Assembly (NCBI GenBank): GCA_964565925.1
Contig: CAZMGV010000020.1
Span: 1 to 64,000, forward strand
Direction of reading: 5' to 3'
DNA length: 64,000 nucleotides
Source of the DNA: CAZMGV01 sp964565925
GTDB lineage: Bacteria; JAGRBM01; JAHCIT01
Numbering within the stretch: position 1 is the stretch's first letter; each line of letters opens with the position of its first letter. Position numbers and translations under genes: made by a program. The notes beneath the pieces are model-generated. The model worked only from the letters and a program-made list of their open reading frames with translations, was not told the DNA's origin and searched no databases. Positions 1 through 7,250 of the stretch are shown in pieces.

Positions 1-185
1 GCAGACGGTACAAACCCTTATAGCATTACGATAACGGGGTCGGGCGATGACTTACGAAGATGAGGACAAGTAACGTACAAATGCCGGGCTTCTCGGCACA
101 TGGCAAACTCGGTTCGGATGCATCCGCAACCGTCTGAAATCGCTCAAGAACGGCTGGTGTTCAAGCGGCTTCCTTTCTAGCAAGC

Positions 186-218
186 CGGGTTTGTACTTTG
201 TCGCGGATTCCCCGCCAA
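186..218 (+). repeat. 33-bp spaced repeat, copy 1
   Basis: Sixteen bases (CGGGTTTGTACTTTGT) followed by eight unmatched bases and then CCCCGCCAA. The same two blocks with the same 8-base spacing occur at 1911-1943. This copy lies 18 bases beyond the stop codon of the carboxyltransferase gene. A short inverted match (TACAAACCC) sits at 9-17. Function unknown; a regulator-binding module or a recombination remnant are both possible. The rest of 1-236 shows no gene. Confidence 0.6.
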
Positions 219-236
219 ATCCTCAGCTGCAGACGA

Positions 237-1853
237 TTACTGGTTGGCCCCGCTGGACGGCCCCTTGCGGGCGCCGGCCGCCTCCAGCGCCCGTACCACG
301 ACCCGCCGGGTGTCCACCGGATCGATGACCGCGTCGATCTCCAGAAAAGCGGCTGCCTCGGTGGCCCGGCCTCTCTCGATGAGTGCGGCGGTCATGTCCT
401 GGATCATCTTCTCGCGCGCACCCTCATCCTGGATCGCATCGAGTTCCTTCTTGAATCCGAGGCGTACCGCGCCTTCGGGACCCATACCGCCGAAGTTCCC
501 CAGCGGCCACGAGACGGCATAAGCGGGGTGCCTGAAACTCCCGCCCATCATGGCCATGGCACCCAGCCCGTAACCGCGGCGCAGGAAAACGCCGATGAGC
601 GGCACGCGAAGACAGGAAACAGCAACGTAGAAATCCGACATGTGGCGCGCGGCGGCCTGCTCCTCGCTCTGCGGACCGACCATCAGGCCGGGGGTGTCGC
701 ACAGCGAAAGGACCGGCATGCCGTGGGCGTCGCAGAGCCGCAAAAACCGCGCGGTCTTTTCGGAGGCTTCGGCATCAATGGCCCCGCCGAGGATCATGCA
801 GTCGTTGGCCATCACCGCCAGGGGCCGGCCCTCGATGCGGAGAAAACCGGTGACGATACCGCGGCCCCAGTCGGGGCCCAGTTCGAGAAAGGAGCCCTCG
901 TCGGCGAGCGTTTCCAGAATACTCCGGACTTTATAGGCAATGCGGCGGTTGGCGGGGATCACCTGCCGGAGCGGTTCCTGATCGGGGCATTTCCAGCCGG
1001 AATGCCCGCCCCCCGGAGCCTTGAGGGCCTGAAAATATCCGAGCACCTGCCTCGCCAGGTTCGTTGCCTCTTCTTCGTCGTCGGCGACGATATCGACAAC
1101 GCCATTTTTGCGCTGCACCTCGATAGGTCCGATATCGGTGGGTTTGCATTCTCCCAGCCCGCCGCCCGCGATCATCGCGGGCCCGGCCATGCCGATCCAG
1201 GACTTCCGGGTCGCGATCCGGATATCCGCGCAGCCGAAAAGGGCCGCATTACCGGCAAAGCAGTAACCATTATTGACCGCAATCCTGAGATGCCTGCCGG
1301 TCATACCGGCCCATAATGCGAACGACGGCACGGTCAGCCCGGCGATCTGGGTGGTCACGTCGGTATCTCCCGGACGCCCGCCCCCGCCCTCGGTGTACAT
1401 GATTACAGGCAGCCCCAGCTCGACGGCCTTTTCGAGCATCCTGTCGAGCTTCTGGTGATGGAAGTAACCCTGAGTGCCCGCCAGCACCGAATAGTCGTTG
1501 ATGACGACGGCAACCTGGCTCGCCGCTTCGCCGAATCGTTCCCGGTTGATTGTCGCAAGGCCCGTCAGGATTCCGTCAGCGGCCGTATCCTTCTTGAGCT
1601 TCTCCGGGCTGAGCCGCTTGCGCTGGGCGGCCACTGCCAGCTGCCCGTATTCGATGAAGGACCCTTTGTCGCACAGATGCTCAAGATTCTCGCGAGCAGT
1701 GCGGTATCCCTTCTCGTGACGCTTGCCGGCCGCCTCCCGGCGCGCATCGTCCAGGGTCGCCGCCAGCGCCTCGTTGAGTTGTTCGAGGGGTCCGCTTTTG
1801 ACATCACCGTTCTTCGCGGAAGGTTCGGGCGGCTTGTTTTCGCTCACGGGCAT
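237..1853 (-). CDS. Acyl-CoA carboxylase carboxyltransferase subunit (PccB-like)
   Basis: A 538-residue carboxyltransferase of the propionyl/acetyl/methylcrotonyl-CoA carboxylase beta family. It transfers CO2 from carboxybiotin to an acyl-CoA in the cytoplasm. Both crotonase-like halves are visible: an N-terminal half with the glycine-rich EGGGGRPGDTD stretch and a C-terminal half with DTPGLMVGPQSEEQ and the GYGLGAMAMMGG oxyanion region. Length is normal for the family. I chose ATG 1853, preceded by AAGAGG, over an upstream TTG at 1943 that would run through repeat copy 2. No biotin carboxylase or biotin carrier gene is nearby, so those partners must be elsewhere. It is divergent from two acyl-CoA dehydrogenases, which points to fatty or branched acyl-CoA catabolism. 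Substrate is not determinable from sequence. Confidence 0.9.
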   Translation of the reverse strand: MPVSENKPPEPSAKNGDVKSGPLEQLNEALAATLDDARREAAGKRHEKGYRTARENLEHLCDKGSFIEYGQLAVAAQRKRLSPEKLKKDTAADGILTGLATINRERFGEAASQVAVVINDYSVLAGTQGYFHHQKLDRMLEKAVELGLPVIMYTEGGGGRPGDTDVTTQIAGLTVPSFALWAGMTGRHLRIAVNNGYCFAGNAALFGCADIRIATRKSWIGMAGPAMIAGGGLGECKPTDIGPIEVQRKNGVVDIVADDEEEATNLARQVLGYFQALKAPGGGHSGWKCPDQEPLRQVIPANRRIAYKVRSILETLADEGSFLELGPDWGRGIVTGFLRIEGRPLAVMANDCMILGGAIDAEASEKTARFLRLCDAHGMPVLSLCDTPGLMVGPQSEEQAAARHMSDFYVAVSCLRVPLIGVFLRRGYGLGAMAMMGGSFRHPAYAVSWPLGNFGGMGPEGAVRLGFKKELDAIQDEGAREKMIQDMTAALIERGRATEAAAFLEIDAVIDPVDTRRVVVRALEAAGARKGPSSGANQ

Positions 1854-1910
1854 AATCCTCTTGTTACTCTCTGACCCGTATTCGGCCTGTTTCACACGGG
1901 CGACTTCAGT

Positions 1911-1943
1911 CGGGTTTGTACTTTGTTGAAAGCGCCCCGCCAA
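1911..1943 (+). repeat. 33-bp spaced repeat, copy 2
   Basis: Second copy of the element at 186-218: the same 16-base left block, an 8-base variable spacer, and the same 9-base right block. It lies in the 245-bp divergent intergenic region between the carboxyltransferase and the acyl-CoA dehydrogenases. An inverted TACAAACCC occurs at 1990-1998 and an ACAAAG at 1970-1975, giving dyad symmetry across the region. Its position fits an operator for the divergent promoters, but copy 1 lies downstream of the gene, which a simple operator does not explain. Confidence 0.6.
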
Positions 1944-2098
1944 TCACGACCCGGCCGCCGACTCCGCGCACAAAGTTTTTGATTGCCTTTACAAACCCAA
2001 CCGTAGCAGAATGACACGTTCGTCAGTCGCGACCGGGCCCTGTCCGGCGGGCACTGACACTGAATCGTGTTGCAGGGAACACGGAAGGAGCGGGAGAG

Positions 2099-3208
2099 AT
2101 GAATTTCGATTTTTCAGGCGATCAGAAACTGCTGCAGAAAACAGCGGCGGCATTTCTTAAAGACCGCGCGTCGTTCGAGCGCGTGCGCAAGGTGATGGAA
2201 ACGGGCGAAGGCATCGACCGGGACCTCTGGAAGCAGATGGCCGCCCAGGGATGGCAGGCAACCGCCATACCCGAAGCCTACGGCGGGCAGGGGTTCGGAT
2301 ACCTTGAACTGGTGCTGCTGGCGCAGGAGATCGGTTACTGCGTGGCGCCGGTGCCGTTTTCGTCCTCCGTCTACCTGTGCACCGAGGCAATACTCCAGGC
2401 CGGCAGCGAGGCGCAGAAGAAGAAATACCTGCCGGGGCTGGCCAGCGGCGAAACCATCGGGACGTTCTCAGTCGCCGAAGGCGCGGGAGCGCCGAAACTC
2501 GGGAAGCTGGCCTGCGGCTTTTCCGGCGGGAAACTGTCCGGAACCAAAACGCCCGTGACCGACGCGCCGAACGCCGATCTTGCGGTGATCGCCGTGAAGG
2601 GCGGTTCGCTGGTCATTGCGGATCTCAAGCAGTCCGGTGTCACCTGCACGAAACTCCAGAGTATGGACCAGACCCGCTCGCAGGGGACGCTCGCGTTCAA
2701 GAACGCGTCCGCCGAACTGCTGGGCAAGGAAGGCGACGCCGCGGGACTCATCGAGCGCATTTATGACCGCGCGGCGGTGCTCATGGCGTTCGAACAGATC
2801 GGCGGCGCCCGCCGGTGCATGGAGATGGCGCGCGACTATGCCAAGACCCGGTACGCCTTCGGACGGCCCATCGGCTCGTTCCAGGCGATCAAGCACAAGG
2901 TCGTCGACATGCTGGTGAATAACGAAGTGGCGGTGTCGAACGCTTTCTACGCCGCGTGGGCGCTTGAGAACAACCAGAACCTGCCCGTGGCGGCGGCGAC
3001 GGCACGCGTGGCCGCAACCGACGCCTACGAATTCGCCTCGCGCGAAAACATCCAGGTGCACGGCGGTATCGGCTTTACCTGGGAGTGCGACGCGCACCTC
3101 CTGCTCAAGCGCTCGAAGCTGCTGGCGCTTGCGCTGGGCAGTGCGGGTGAATGGCGCGACAAGCTGATCGAACGGCTGAGCAGCAGCCAGCCGGCGAGCG
3201 CGGCCTGA
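2099..3208 (+). CDS. Acyl-CoA dehydrogenase
   Basis: A 369-residue FAD-dependent acyl-CoA dehydrogenase. It introduces a 2,3 double bond into an acyl-CoA and passes electrons to electron transfer flavoprotein. Visible family signatures are the N-terminal helical domain, a central beta domain, the C-terminal RYAFGRPIGSFQ motif (FAD/CoA contacts) and VHGGIGFTWECD near the end. The mid-domain binding motif is degenerate (FSVAEGAGAPK), typical of the shorter partner in two-gene dehydrogenase pairs. ATG 2099 has a good ribosome site (AAGGAG about 10 bases upstream). It is followed after 52 bases by a second, longer dehydrogenase, so the two probably form a heteromeric enzyme of the kind seen in steroid side-chain or aromatic acyl-CoA degradation (inference). 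Confidence 0.92.
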   Translation: MNFDFSGDQKLLQKTAAAFLKDRASFERVRKVMETGEGIDRDLWKQMAAQGWQATAIPEAYGGQGFGYLELVLLAQEIGYCVAPVPFSSSVYLCTEAILQAGSEAQKKKYLPGLASGETIGTFSVAEGAGAPKLGKLACGFSGGKLSGTKTPVTDAPNADLAVIAVKGGSLVIADLKQSGVTCTKLQSMDQTRSQGTLAFKNASAELLGKEGDAAGLIERIYDRAAVLMAFEQIGGARRCMEMARDYAKTRYAFGRPIGSFQAIKHKVVDMLVNNEVAVSNAFYAAWALENNQNLPVAAATARVAATDAYEFASRENIQVHGGIGFTWECDAHLLLKRSKLLALALGSAGEWRDKLIERLSSSQPASAA

Positions 3209-3260
3209 GCGGAACAGATTTCCACACCACTATTTCAACAGTCATTCAGGGGAACAGATA

Positions 3261-4499
3261 ATGGATTTCAAGGATACTCCGGAAGAAGCGGCATTCAGGG
3301 CGGAAGCACGGGCCTGGCTCGAGAAGAATGCGAAGCCGATCAACACCAGGGACGAGGACGGCGGCATGGCGTTCTCCGAGCGCGAGGACGAGGCGGTCGT
3401 GAAGGCCGCCAAGGCGTGGCAGGCAAAGAAGGCCGACGGCGGCTGGGCCTGTATCACCTGGCCCAAGCAGTATGGCGGCCGCGGCGCGACGCCGATGCAG
3501 GCGGTCATCTGGGGCCAGGAAGAGGGCAAGTTCCGCACGGGCCAGAATATCTTCGCCATCGGGCACGGAATGTGCGGGCCGACGCTGATGGCCCATGCCT
3601 CCAAGGAACACAAGGAGCGCTACCTGAAGCCGCTGCTCCGCGGCGAGGAGATCTGGTGCCAGCTGTTCAGCGAACCGGCCGCCGGTTCGGATCTCGCCGG
3701 CCTCAAGATGCGCGCCGAGCGGGACGGCGACTACTGGGTGCTGAATGGCCAGAAGGTATGGACCTCCGGCGCCCACTACTCCGATTACGGCATCCTCGTG
3801 GCGCGCCACGACTTCAACAAGCCCAAGCACCAGGGCATGGTGTTCTTTATCGTCAACATGAAGGCGAAGGGTGTCGAGGTGCGTCCGATCAAGCAGATTT
3901 CAGGCGGCGCCAACTTTAACGAAGTGTTCTTCACCGATGTCCGGATACCGGATTCCGATCGTCTGGGCGCCGTGGACGGAGGCTGGACGGTGGCGCTCAC
4001 GACGCTGATGAACGAGCGCATGAGCATCGGCATGGGCGGATCGGGCGGCGGCGCCGGGATGGGCTTCCACGGCCTGCTCGATCTGGCCAGAAAAGTCGGT
4101 GCGCTGGAAGATCCGGCCATCCGCCAGCGTCTCGCCAATATCTATGTCCGCAATACCGGTCTGCAGTATACGGGCCAGCGGGCAATCACGGCGCTCTCCA
4201 AGGGCACCATGCCGGGTCCGGAAGCCTCCACGGGCAAACTCGTTCTGGCTGCTTCGCTGCAGGAGATGGCGGACCTCGCCTGTGAACTGCAGGGTCCTGC
4301 CGGTGCGGTCATGGGCGGTGAACCCGCCGTGAATTCGGCGATGTGGCAGATCATGTATCTCTTCGCGCCGGGCATGCGAATCGCCGGAGGCACTGACGAA
4401 GTACTGCGCAACATCGTCGGCGAACGTGTGCTTGGCCTGCCGCCCGACATGCGCGCAGACAAGGGACTGGCATTCAAGGACATTCCGTCGGGAGGATGA
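3261..4499 (+). CDS. Acyl-CoA dehydrogenase, second of pair
   Basis: A 412-residue acyl-CoA dehydrogenase with a clear flavin-binding segment (LFSEPAAGSDLAGL) and a C-terminal region ending MRIAGGTDEVLRNIVGERVLG, where the GGTDEVLRN motif contacts FAD. A glycine-rich insert (GMGGSGGGAGMG) lies near residue 255. It resembles the long subunits of FadE-type heteromers. ATG 3261 follows AGGGGAACAG. It is cotranscribed with the preceding dehydrogenase and convergent with the PaaX-like regulator; no strong terminator is visible in the 34-base gap. Confidence 0.92.
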   Translation: MDFKDTPEEAAFRAEARAWLEKNAKPINTRDEDGGMAFSEREDEAVVKAAKAWQAKKADGGWACITWPKQYGGRGATPMQAVIWGQEEGKFRTGQNIFAIGHGMCGPTLMAHASKEHKERYLKPLLRGEEIWCQLFSEPAAGSDLAGLKMRAERDGDYWVLNGQKVWTSGAHYSDYGILVARHDFNKPKHQGMVFFIVNMKAKGVEVRPIKQISGGANFNEVFFTDVRIPDSDRLGAVDGGWTVALTTLMNERMSIGMGGSGGGAGMGFHGLLDLARKVGALEDPAIRQRLANIYVRNTGLQYTGQRAITALSKGTMPGPEASTGKLVLAASLQEMADLACELQGPAGAVMGGEPAVNSAMWQIMYLFAPGMRIAGGTDEVLRNIVGERVLGLPPDMRADKGLAFKDIPSGG

Positions 4500-4533
4500 T
4501 CCGGAATCCGCGTCGAAGGCTATACCGGGTGCC

Positions 4534-5388
4534 TTACGAGTGATAGATGATGCGGGACCGGCCGGATGGTCCGCCCGGGCCGCCTGATAGCGGCGTGGAT
4601 GCTACGGAGACGCTTTCCAGCAGCCGCCGCCAGATGGCGTGGCCGACCTGGTCGAACCTGAGGACCGTCCGGATAAACTCGTGACGGGCATCGGTGTCCA
4701 CAAACGGAGCCGGAAGCAGCGGATCGAAGACGATCTGGTGAATCGCGCGGCCGCCCAGCAGGAACGATTCCCGCGCGGCGGCCGCCGGCTCCAGGCCGTC
4801 CGACTCCTCCATCCACTCTTCGAGCTGCTCGCGCATGGACCGGTAGGTGGCGTTCAGCGCCTCGCCGTCCCACAGGGCACGGGCCCGTTCTTCCCGCGCG
4901 GCATCCAGATCGGAAGCGACAAAGACGGCCGCTTCGGGTTCCAGCCCCAGGTTGTAGAGCCGTTCCCTGACGGCGGTCGCGTTTTTCTCGATATTGTCCG
5001 GACGGATATGAAGGTTGCGGTCCAGTTCCCGGAAACCCAGCATATGAAGTCCGCGCTCCCTGCGCCTTAAGGCCGCCCTGTCGCTGCGGCCCAGCGATCC
5101 GCAGCTGACCGCCAGGTATCCGCCGTTCCATTTGCGGATCCGCTGCTCGGCCTTGCGCCAGGTGGCGACCTCTCCGGCCAGCTTCGCGGCCGCCGGTCCC
5201 AGCCGGTAACTGCCGCGGGCCGCCGAGTCGATCAGCCCCTCGGCCGACAGGCGCACCAGCGCCACGCGCACGTTGTTGCTGTTAATCCTGAACAGCGCGC
5301 CGGCCGAGACCGCCTCGCGCGCCGTGAGCGCACGGCCGCCGGCGGCGAGCAGCAGATCCAGGATCAGGTTCTTGGCGTTAATCTTCAT
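4534..5388 (-). CDS. PaaX-family transcriptional regulator
   Basis: A 284-residue PaaX-like regulator: an N-terminal winged helix (roughly residues 1-75, with a run SNNVRVALVRLSAEGLI), a middle domain containing NLHIRPDNIE, and a C-terminal helical domain with the family-typical FDPLLPAPFVDTDAR stretch. PaaX proteins repress phenylacetyl-CoA or related acyl-CoA catabolic operons and are released by the CoA ester (family knowledge). It is divergent from the arsR-like efflux operon and convergent with the dehydrogenase pair, which it may regulate. Ligand unknown. Confidence 0.85.
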   Translation of the reverse strand: MKINAKNLILDLLLAAGGRALTAREAVSAGALFRINSNNVRVALVRLSAEGLIDSAARGSYRLGPAAAKLAGEVATWRKAEQRIRKWNGGYLAVSCGSLGRSDRAALRRRERGLHMLGFRELDRNLHIRPDNIEKNATAVRERLYNLGLEPEAAVFVASDLDAAREERARALWDGEALNATYRSMREQLEEWMEESDGLEPAAAARESFLLGGRAIHQIVFDPLLPAPFVDTDARHEFIRTVLRFDQVGHAIWRRLLESVSVASTPLSGGPGGPSGRSRIIYHS

Positions 5389-5496
5389 CGAACTGCCGGA
5401 AGGTATCCGATCCGGATGTATTTGGCCACGAAATTCGCCCTGGATACCGCTTCTTTCCCAGTCATTTCAGCGACTTGGCGTGCATTTTTATATAGC

Positions 5497-5532
5497 TTGC
5501 ATAATATATATTATTAATACTATACTTTAGAC
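5497..5532 (+). promoter_or_regulatory. Promoter and AT-rich operator of the efflux operon
   Basis: A near-consensus sigma-70 promoter: TTGCAT (5497-5502), an 18-base spacer and TATACT (5521-5526). A perfect 14-bp palindrome ATAATATATATTAT (5501-5514) lies inside the spacer, the expected place for an ArsR-family dimer. Transcription would start at or within a base or two of the ATG at 5533, and no Shine-Dalgarno sequence precedes that ATG, so the arsR-like message may be leaderless. Confidence 0.65.
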
Positions 5533-5919
5533 ATGAAGAATGACCCTGCAAACCGTTCGACGATCACACTACCCCGGAACGCCAAGGCGCTGACTTCCAA
5601 AGCCAAGGAAGTGAGCCGGGTGCTGCGAGGGTTCTCGCACCCGACGCGCCTGCGGATTCTCTGCCGCCTGACCGACGGCCCTGCGCCGGTGTCCGAACTC
5701 CAGGAGGCCTGCGGACTCTCGCAGGCGCAGACGTCGCAATTCTTGGCGAGGCTCAGGCGCGAAGGCCAGGTCAAGGCCGAGCGAAACGGCCAGAGCATCC
5801 ATTACTCGCTGAGCGACTCACGCGCGGCCGAACTGATCGCCGCGATCGCCGGAATTTACTGCAACGCCGACAATAAAACCGGCGGTCCGCGAAGTGCATC
5901 ACGGGAGGGCTCGAAATGA
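5533..5919 (+). CDS. ArsR-family repressor, BigR/SqrR/YgaV-like
   Basis: A 128-residue winged-helix repressor of the ArsR/SmtB family. The recognition helix region reads GLSQAQTSQFLARLRREG, followed by the beta-wing NGQSIHYSLSD. Cys44 (in RILCRL) and Cys110 (in IYCNA) fall where the two reactive cysteines of BigR and SqrR lie. Those form a tetrasulfide or disulfide bridge that releases DNA. A third cysteine is at 60. The metal-site motifs of ArsR (CxCxxC) or SmtB are not seen. It probably represses its own operon through the palindrome at 5501-5514. Its stop overlaps the next start by four bases. The sulfur-sensing assignment is inferred from cysteine positions and from the DUF2892 gene in the same operon. 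Confidence 0.82.
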   Translation: MKNDPANRSTITLPRNAKALTSKAKEVSRVLRGFSHPTRLRILCRLTDGPAPVSELQEACGLSQAQTSQFLARLRREGQVKAERNGQSIHYSLSDSRAAELIAAIAGIYCNADNKTGGPRSASREGSK

Positions 5920-7250
5920 AAAACAGGATTCACCTTGCGGGGCTGCTCATGGCGGCGTGGATGGTCGTCCCGGCCAGAGCTTTTGCTGCGGACAAACTGT
6001 CTTTTGAAGATGTCTGGGGGCGCATCAAGACCCAGTCGACCGAGATTCAGGCTGCCGGAAAAGACATCGACGCAGCACAGGTTGCCGCCGACCGGGCGGC
6101 CCGCCACTGGTACCCGAAGGTGATGCTCGATGCGCGCCTCTATGGCACCAACGATGCCGCCCAGAACTTCTTCTCGCTGCTAGGCGAGAGGCACGCGACT
6201 GCCGCCGACTTCAGCCCGGCGCTGCTCAACCATCCGGGATCGTACTTTTACCAGAAAGCGTCCGTGATCGTCGATCTGCCCCTCTATGAAGGCGGCCAGA
6301 AGAAAACCATTTCCGAAGCGATGAGGATGGCAATCACCGCCAGCTCGACCGCCCGGGATGCCACGCAGCGATATGAATACGCCCAGACCGCCCGGGATTA
6401 TGCGCTCGCGCTTTCGCACGATTCGCAGCGCCAGGAGATCGCCCGCCTCGACGACCGCGTCGACCAGCTCGTCAAACGCTACCAGCTCGGTTCAAAGAGC
6501 AACCCGGTCGGCTATGCCGGTGCGCTGGGGCTGAAATCCCTGCAGGCCCGGTTTACCGGGCTTATCGAACAGAGCCTGGCCTCCCGAAAGAGCGCACTCG
6601 CTTCTCTGTCAGTACGCGCACAGCTTGACCGCTCGGCCTGGGAACCACTGGACACTGACTATCAGTCCCTGATCGACCAGGTGCTCGGGAAGCCCGAGGA
6701 ACTGGCCGGCACCGATCCGTCGCTTCGGACCCGGGCCATGATGGAAGGCGCCCGGATCGCCGAGAAATCGGCTGATGCACAGAAGGCGCGCTTTCTCCCC
6801 CGCGCCGGGATCGCCGTCCAGGGTGATCTCACCAACGGCTCGCGTGCGACCGGAATGAGTTATCTCGCCGGGGCCTACCTCCAGTGGAACCTGCTCGACA
6901 ACTCAAATTACCAGGTCCGCGAACAGGAACTGATGCAGGCCGAGGCCATGCGCCTCAGAGCGGAGCATATGGCAGAGGGCGACCGGATCGCCCGTGCACA
7001 GACCCGCGAGGCGATCTCGGCCATCGAAACGAATCTGAAACTGATCCAGCAGAGCCTCGACCTGTCGGACGAACAGATCAAGACGGCCGAGCAGCTTTTC
7101 AAGAACGGGTCGATCAACGCGCTCCAGTTCGCCGAGGTCTTCTCAAGGCGTGCGGACATCATCCTCGCCGAAGGCGAACTGGAGAAGCAGTGGATCGACA
7201 TGCGGGTGCAGGAGTATCTGAGCTCCGGTGCCGGACAGGGGAACAACTGA
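5916..7250 (+). CDS. TolC-family outer-membrane efflux protein
   Basis: A 444-residue TolC/OEP-family protein. It has a signal peptide of about 25 residues ending AFA, then two repeats of long periplasmic alpha-helices and outer-membrane strands. Characteristic features are the helix starting LSFEDVWGRIKTQSTEI, the beta region VDLPLYEGGQKK and its second-repeat counterpart LQWNLLDNSNYQVREQE. It would form the outer-membrane exit duct for the RND pump encoded next. The start (ATG 5916) overlaps the arsR-like stop, and its own stop overlaps the RND start as TGATG, indicating translational coupling. Confidence 0.88.
   Translation: MKNRIHLAGLLMAAWMVVPARAFAADKLSFEDVWGRIKTQSTEIQAAGKDIDAAQVAADRAARHWYPKVMLDARLYGTNDAAQNFFSLLGERHATAADFSPALLNHPGSYFYQKASVIVDLPLYEGGQKKTISEAMRMAITASSTARDATQRYEYAQTARDYALALSHDSQRQEIARLDDRVDQLVKRYQLGSKSNPVGYAGALGLKSLQARFTGLIEQSLASRKSALASLSVRAQLDRSAWEPLDTDYQSLIDQVLGKPEELAGTDPSLRTRAMMEGARIAEKSADAQKARFLPRAGIAVQGDLTNGSRATGMSYLAGAYLQWNLLDNSNYQVREQELMQAEAMRLRAEHMAEGDRIARAQTREAISAIETNLKLIQQSLDLSDEQIKTAEQLFKNGSINALQFAEVFSRRADIILAEGELEKQWIDMRVQEYLSSGAGQGNN

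Noticed and set aside
1854..1943. N-terminal extension of the carboxyltransferase from TTG 1943
   Set aside because: It would translate the repeat element and has no ribosome site; ATG 1853 is preceded by AAGAGG and fits family length.
6884..7249. Upstream extension of the RND permease frame
   Set aside because: It lies entirely within the TolC-like gene; ATG 7250 overlaps the stop codon and begins a typical RND N-terminus.
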